DNA of 64,000 nt from Vibrio gazogenes (lineage in GTDB: Bacteria; Pseudomonadota; Gammaproteobacteria; Enterobacterales; Vibrionaceae), in NCBI RefSeq assembly GCF_023920225.1, contig NZ_CP092588.1, forward strand, positions 558,001 through 622,000, written 5' to 3'. A program made the position numbers and the translations under genes. Each line of letters starts with the position of its first letter. Position 1 is the first letter of the stretch. The notes below the pieces were generated by a model. The model was not told where the DNA came from. It ran no database searches and saw only the letters and a list, made by a program, of their open reading frames with translations. Shown in pieces: positions 59,297-64,000 of the stretch.

Positions 59297-61438
59297 TCAC
59301 TGCCCTGTGAGTCGTTCCAACCTGACTAATATCGCGGTTTCAGGATCCAGAACCGGCAATGCAATCCCCACCTCGCGACACCAAGCACCAGAGACCTCGC
59401 CCCCCGAGAATGTCCATTGCGGCTGCGTATGAACAATATTTTCGTAAAATGATGGTTTATCCAAAACAGAGATTCGATAGATCGCCTGATCATCCAAACC
59501 GGGAATTCTTAAATACCCACTCAAGGCATGCGTCGGCATGGCCAACTGTGCAATCAGCACGACTGCCTCTGACTGATCGGCAGCAACGACCGCTTGAGCC
59601 TGATGCGCTTCATCATCCGTCGGAATTCGCCAGTTGGTTCCGGAGTGAAGTAAAGGCCGTAAAGATTGATGGAGTGCGACATAACGTGCAAAGTTTTCTT
59701 TCTCCGTCGCCTCTTCTTTCACCGGGTCAAGCTCGATCCCCATATGACCGAACAGCGCGGTCAGGCCACGAAACTCAATACTGTGACGGCGGCGCGTACT
59801 GTGACAATGCCCGGCACCGATATGGCTACCCATGACTTCAGGCGGGAAAAAGTAACTCATCCCACGCTGAATCCGCTGCCGCTCCAAAGCATCATTATTA
59901 TCCGATGGCCAGAAACGGTCAGTGCGTTTGAGAACTTCATAATCAATTCGCCCGCCACCGGAAGCACAAGATTCAATACTCACATGAGGGAATTGCGATC
60001 GTAACTGATCAACTAACGCATAAAATCGCTCTGTCTGCCGCACCCCAGATGCTCTTCCTTGATGCCCGGGTTGAACAATTTCACGATTCATATCCCATTT
60101 AATATAAGCAATATGATATCGACTCAAAAAATAAGACAGCCTTTCATATAAATAGTCAAATGCATCGTCATTCTGTAGATCAATCGCATACTGATTTCTT
60201 CCCGTTGGTTGCTCGTACCCGTCTACCGCTAATAACCAATCAGGATGAGTTCGGTAAAGCTCAGAATTTTTATTGATCATTTCCGGTTCAAACCAAAGAC
60301 CGAATTCCATTCCTAACTGATTGACATGTTCAATGATCGGTTCAAGACCATCAGGATATTTACTTTCATCTAAAAACCAGTCTCCCAATGCAGCCGTATC
60401 ATCATTTCGTGCGTTGAACCAACCATCATCAATAATAAACCGCTCAGCACCTAATTTTGCAGCCTGAGTCGCCATCGACATAATATATTCAGGCTCATGA
60501 TTGAAATAGATCCCTTCCCATGTATTGAGATGGACAGGCCGCGGTTTGGCAACAAAATCAGGTGAACATATTGAATGACGAACATGCGCATGGAACTGTT
60601 GACTCATCCCATTCAACCCTCGCCCACTGTAGCTCGCGTAGAGCCATGGCGTCGTCAGACTTTCGCCTTTCTCAAGCGTCACTTCACCGGGTAAATAGAT
60701 CACTTCAGCCTGCATATAACGTCGGCCATCTGCTTTGACATCAACCCGGAGCCGATGATTGCCGCTCCATGCAAAGTGAAATCCCCAGACATCGCCATGC
60801 AGTTCATCAAAATGCGGTGAACCGGCAATCAATGCCGGATAATGTTCATGAGAAGTTCGCCCGCGCCGATTTTCTTGCTGATAACCACCCTGAAGCAATG
60901 GCTGACGCTCAGTCTGAAACTCTTTCACCCAGCGTCCGTAAAATGTCATCAGTTCTTTCGCTTTCGCCGGTAACGGCAACGTATTGGCAAAACGGTTGAC
61001 CTGATAGGCACCAGACTTGATGTTGGTTAACTGATGGCGAGTTTTTACCACATCATATTCGTCCAGATGAATTTCTGTGCTCAGGCGAAGGCCGGCCAAC
61101 GGGTCCTCACTCTCAAGATGTAGTGTCTGTCCTTTCAACGCACATCCTGTTTGCACAACATTTTTCAGTATGAAAACCGGTGCCCAGTCTTGACCATTCC
61201 TGTGCCCTTCGAGACCTGGGCTGCTAAATACGCCGCGCCCCAATTCAGGTGACAACGTCACTGATACATCTGTATCCAAACGACCATAAGGGATAGGACG
61301 ATGTAAAGTCGAGCGATAACGCTCTATCTCACCACCAACATGATTTCCCCAATGCAGTATTTCTGCAAATTCTCCCAACTCAATCATGAGCTGAGTTTGC
61401 TTGCCGGTTAATTCAATCAGTTCTCGCTCTTTCATCAC
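59297..61438 (-). CDS. Alpha-galactosidase, glycoside hydrolase family 36
   Basis: Hydrolyses terminal alpha-galactosyl residues of raffinose-type sugars or galactomannan. The N-terminal beta-supersandwich is followed by the catalytic barrel with IIDDGWFNARNDD, the nucleophile Asp in YIKWDMNREI, ESCASGGGRIDYEVL and the acid/base Asp in FWPSDNNDALERQRIQ. 713 residues, and no signal peptide, so it is cytosolic and needs an imported substrate. No sugar transporter is adjacent. A matS lies near its 5' end. Confidence 0.93.
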   Translation of the reverse strand: MMKERELIELTGKQTQLMIELGEFAEILHWGNHVGGEIERYRSTLHRPIPYGRLDTDVSVTLSPELGRGVFSSPGLEGHRNGQDWAPVFILKNVVQTGCALKGQTLHLESEDPLAGLRLSTEIHLDEYDVVKTRHQLTNIKSGAYQVNRFANTLPLPAKAKELMTFYGRWVKEFQTERQPLLQGGYQQENRRGRTSHEHYPALIAGSPHFDELHGDVWGFHFAWSGNHRLRVDVKADGRRYMQAEVIYLPGEVTLEKGESLTTPWLYASYSGRGLNGMSQQFHAHVRHSICSPDFVAKPRPVHLNTWEGIYFNHEPEYIMSMATQAAKLGAERFIIDDGWFNARNDDTAALGDWFLDESKYPDGLEPIIEHVNQLGMEFGLWFEPEMINKNSELYRTHPDWLLAVDGYEQPTGRNQYAIDLQNDDAFDYLYERLSYFLSRYHIAYIKWDMNREIVQPGHQGRASGVRQTERFYALVDQLRSQFPHVSIESCASGGGRIDYEVLKRTDRFWPSDNNDALERQRIQRGMSYFFPPEVMGSHIGAGHCHSTRRRHSIEFRGLTALFGHMGIELDPVKEEATEKENFARYVALHQSLRPLLHSGTNWRIPTDDEAHQAQAVVAADQSEAVVLIAQLAMPTHALSGYLRIPGLDDQAIYRISVLDKPSFYENIVHTQPQWTFSGGEVSGAWCREVGIALPVLDPETAILVRLERLTGQ
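61249..61261. other. matS site 7
   Basis: GTGACAACGTCAC, exact, near the 5' end of the alpha-galactosidase gene. Confidence 0.85.
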
Positions 61439-61667
61439 AAGTCACTTTTTCGTTCAGTTCGCTTCATTCAGTTAGCACAGTGTGTTGTCACATCAATTAT
61501 ACCGATTATAAAATGCTCAGTTCATACTTGACTAGATTACCAACAACCACAATAGGGATATTAAGATTGAAGATATTGCATCTCATGTAAAACGCCACCT
61601 AAATATGCCAATACATCGGTATAAATCAAAAAGAGAGCGAGTAAAACGGTCTTCGATGTAAAATATT
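61439..61667. other. Gap between the sigma-54 activator and the alpha-galactosidase
   Basis: About 230 bp, AT-rich, presumably with the alpha-galactosidase promoter. No clear terminator for the activator and no operator seen. Confidence 0.3.
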
Positions 61668-63497
61668 TTATGTATGAATCTTAAACTTCTTCATTCTTCG
61701 CCATAAGGTTGTCACACTGATCCCTAACTTTTTAGCTGCTTGAACTTTATCACCGTGAGTTTCTGAAAGAACTTTCTTGATAATCTCCAATTCATTGGAC
61801 TCTAATAGACCATGATTAAAACTACCGTGATCTAGATACTCACCACATTCGATTAAATCATTAAGGTTCACATCATCTGATTCACACAAAACAATCAAAC
61901 GATAGACCAGAGACTGTAATTCACGAATATTACCTGGCCATTCATAATTTAACATAAATTGAGCAGCTTCATCGGAGAACTTGAGTTCTCTACCATTTAA
62001 TGTAACAAATTGATTAGCAAGCAGAATTACATCATTTTCACGAGCATGAAGATTGGGGACGGGAAGCTTTAATATATTCAGTCTATAAAAAAAATCTCTT
62101 CTAAATTTGTCATTTATAACCATTTCTTTCAACGGTTTATTACTAGCCGTAATCAGCCTGAAATCAGTAGAAATAAGAGCATTACCACCGACTCTGGAAA
62201 AAGCTCTTTCCTGGAGGACTCGGAGCAATTTCAATTGGACAAGAGAAGAAATTTCACTCACTTCATCTAAGAAAATAGTACCACCATCAACTAATTCAAA
62301 AATCCCGACTTTTCCACCTTTCTTAGCACCTGTAAAGACACCTTCCTCATATCCAAAAAGTTCACTTTCTAATAAAGTTTCTGGAATTGCGGAACAATTT
62401 AATGCGATAAAAGGTTTATTACTTCTTAAACTATCTTTATGTATACTTTGAGCAAATAATTCCTTACCCGTCCCTGTTTCACCTTCTATGTATACAGGAA
62501 AATCGGTCTTAGCAAATTTTTTTGCATTAAAAATACATTCTTTAATTTTTTCTGATGAACCTAAAATATCGACAAAGGAATAACGAGTGGGGAAATGACT
62601 ATTTTGACGAGTCATAGAAATAGAATTTTTTACGACACCAATTCTCAAAATAGAAAAAAAGTTCTCTTTAGAATGGATATGACTTAATGAAAGATCAAAA
62701 TTTTTATTATTATATTCAACAATGTGAGATTTAACATTATTTTCACTAATAATATACTCATGCAATGTTTTAAATACCTTAAAGCGAAATATATTATCGC
62801 CTACATCACAGTCAAAATTCTTCCTAGCCTGATAGTTAACATTTATGATGATTCCACTACCATCAAAACTTATGATAGAATCAGATGACAAATTAATAGA
62901 GTTATCTAAAATATTATATTTTAATTTTTCTTGATTAATATATTTAATAAGATTAACAGCTTGATTCAATGCGACTTCAATGGATAAATTATCCGTGTCT
63001 CCCATGACAACATTTATATCATATTTTTCAGCAAATTGATTAACAGTTAATCCGCCGATGACAACATGACATCCATCATTTTTAATTGTTGCCATAATGT
63101 CTTCAATCTCTTTATGATTATAGACTTGGCATATTTTAAAAGATTCATGGGTGATGGACTGATAATGTTTAAGCATATTGCAATATTGAGGAAACCCAAT
63201 TGCAACAATTTTATCACCGAAACGTTTAGCTTCTTCTATTGTTTTATATATGCCATAGAAATCATGTGGAATCTCTACAATTGGGATATTAACACATCGA
63301 CGTAATACAGCTGCAGTACCACCTCTGCTAATAATTACCTTTGTTCCAGAATTAACTAATTCCTGTGCTTTATCAATGACATCATAATGCTCGAGCTCGT
63401 AAATTTGGATGTCAATATCTTTTTCAACCAGTAATGTTGATATCCGTTCAGAAATTATCCTTGATACTGAAAATATTGCAATATCATTGAATTTCAT
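61668..63497 (-). CDS. Sigma-54-dependent activator with PrpR-type sensory domain
   Basis: 609-residue enhancer-binding protein. PrpR_N-like sensor (about 1-200, SGTKVIISRGGTAAVLRRCVNIPIVEIPHDFYGI), a PAS-like region (about 205-300), an AAA+ domain (about 310-545) with Walker A GETGTGKE, GTIFLDEVSEISSLVQLKLLRVLQE and the sigma-54 contact loop reading GVFTGA rather than GAFTGA, and a C-terminal Fis-type helix-turn-helix (KVQAAKKLGISVTTLWRRMKK). ATG 63497 has GAGG 8 nt before it and replaces the longer frame to 63512. It is downstream of an amidohydrolase gene it may control. AT-rich compared with the rest. Confidence 0.88.
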   Translation of the reverse strand: MKFNDIAIFSVSRIISERISTLLVEKDIDIQIYELEHYDVIDKAQELVNSGTKVIISRGGTAAVLRRCVNIPIVEIPHDFYGIYKTIEEAKRFGDKIVAIGFPQYCNMLKHYQSITHESFKICQVYNHKEIEDIMATIKNDGCHVVIGGLTVNQFAEKYDINVVMGDTDNLSIEVALNQAVNLIKYINQEKLKYNILDNSINLSSDSIISFDGSGIIINVNYQARKNFDCDVGDNIFRFKVFKTLHEYIISENNVKSHIVEYNNKNFDLSLSHIHSKENFFSILRIGVVKNSISMTRQNSHFPTRYSFVDILGSSEKIKECIFNAKKFAKTDFPVYIEGETGTGKELFAQSIHKDSLRSNKPFIALNCSAIPETLLESELFGYEEGVFTGAKKGGKVGIFELVDGGTIFLDEVSEISSLVQLKLLRVLQERAFSRVGGNALISTDFRLITASNKPLKEMVINDKFRRDFFYRLNILKLPVPNLHARENDVILLANQFVTLNGRELKFSDEAAQFMLNYEWPGNIRELQSLVYRLIVLCESDDVNLNDLIECGEYLDHGSFNHGLLESNELEIIKKVLSETHGDKVQAAKKLGISVTTLWRRMKKFKIHT

Positions 63498-63564
63498 ATT
63501 ACGACCTCGCATATATCAATAATGAAAGCAACCGCTATTATATCAGAATTGACTTCACATTATA

Positions 63565-63609
63565 CAAAAAAATCCATCACTTAAAAGTAAAATACTTTCA
63601 AGTGATGGA
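63565..63609 (-). terminator. Strong terminator of the amidohydrolase transcript
   Basis: TCCATCACTT pairs with AAGTGATGGA; an inner stem AAAGTA / TACTTT extends it. On the minus strand T7 follows. The activator gene must therefore have its own promoter in the next 70 bp. Confidence 0.85.
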
Positions 63610-63642
63610 CTATTCAACATTATTAACTAGATTTGGTGATAT

Positions 63643-63999
63643 CTAAAAATGAATTTTACGATATACAATATTACCATTACAGATTGTTGCTAAATTATCT
63701 AAATAGCAATCCCCTTGTAATTCATTGCCACCCGTATCTGAAAAAGTAACTTTCTTCTTTTTCATTTTTACAATGGCCACATCAGCAAATGCTCCAGGAG
63801 AAAGAACACCAATTTGCCCATCCATTCCCATTAAATTCGCTGGTGTCGTGGTAACAGCTTTTATTATATCAAATAAAGGCATTCCCATATTGATATATTT
63901 AGACATCACAAACAATAAGCTGAATACTTTATCTGTCCTTAACGAATTTTTTAATGTTAAGTCGGTGCTAATAATGTCTGGATAAAACCCATCATCCAG
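63643..63999 (-). CDS. Amidohydrolase/deacetylase-family metallohydrolase, 5' part beyond the window
   Basis: The frame is open to the right edge; only the last 119 residues are seen. FYPDIISTDLT, MSKYINMGMPLFDIIKAVTTTPANLMGM and IGVLSPGAFADVAIVKMK are the C-terminal features of dihydroorotase-like deacetylases (the EF_0837 group), where the Asp of STDLT is in the metal site region. These enzymes often sit with a SelA-like PLP protein and a sigma-54 activator; the neighbour activator fits. Substrate unknown. Confidence 0.75.
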   Translation of the reverse strand: MDDGFYPDIISTDLTLKNSLRTDKVFSLLFVMSKYINMGMPLFDIIKAVTTTPANLMGMDGQIGVLSPGAFADVAIVKMKKKKVTFSDTGGNELQGDCYLDNLATICNGNIVYRKIHF

Positions 64000-64000
64000 T

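Overview
The window looks like part of the second chromosome of a Vibrio or close relative, and it contains that replicon's replication terminus. The taxonomic call rests on gene content: yejABEF, folE, ddl, yciH, a VxrAB-type two-component operon, pntAB, a HlyU-family protein and a ComFB-family protein lie together, a set I recall as syntenic on Vibrio chromosome 2. The terminus call rests on the DNA itself. A 28-bp dif site (XerC/XerD target) lies at 42499-42526, and seven exact copies of the MatP-binding palindrome matS (GTGACRNYGTCAC) are spread from 1935 to 61261. About 0.015 copies would be expected by chance. Every protein gene from 43.9 kb rightward except one diguanylate cyclase is on the minus strand, as expected for a fork converging on dif from the right.

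Layout. 0-12 kb: end of a SorC-type regulator, the molybdopterin genes moeA-moeB with the sulfurtransferase sseA, divergent folE, a large secreted two-enzyme pectin/rhamnogalacturonan esterase with a KdgR-like box, elbB, a LysR regulator, a YjjG-like nucleotidase, a GntR/UTRA regulator and a membrane protein. 12-18.5 kb: a Nudix hydrolase directly ahead of yejABEF (oligopeptide/microcin C-type importer). 18.5-31 kb: long-form GAPDH, cytochrome b561-YceI pair, formate channel with divergent LysR regulator, YbjD-like OLD/TOPRIM protein, 5'-nucleotidase-like enzyme, a 31-codon-class membrane microprotein, an OmpA-tailed membrane protein and PhnA. 31-39 kb: MenI-like thioesterase, SgrR-like and YhaJ-like regulators, the acetyltransferase PatZ, a SPOR lipoprotein and ddl.

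39.1-43.9 kb is the most unusual part. A Cre-like tyrosine recombinase overlaps the end of ddl. A 16-bp sequence at its start codon recurs inverted at 43580-43595, so the pair brackets about 3.4 kb holding a DUF3319-type gene, yciH, an iron alcohol dehydrogenase, dif, and a 1.6-kb gene-poor stretch. That stretch carries a hydrophobic 21-residue micro-ORF with a strong ribosome site and its own terminator, tandem repeats, large hairpins and degenerate dif-like sequences. It could be a scar of Xer-exploiting elements, an invertible segment, or both; this is inference.

43.9-64 kb: a vxrA-vxrB-vxrC plus TraF-like barrel operon, pntAB, HlyU and ComFB-type small genes, a diguanylate cyclase, tRNA-Gly(UCC), an acyl-CoA dehydrogenase-etfB-etfA-ETF:ubiquinone oxidoreductase operon that would feed electrons to the quinone pool, a GH36 alpha-galactosidase, and an AT-rich sigma-54 activator with the end of an amidohydrolase gene that runs off the window.
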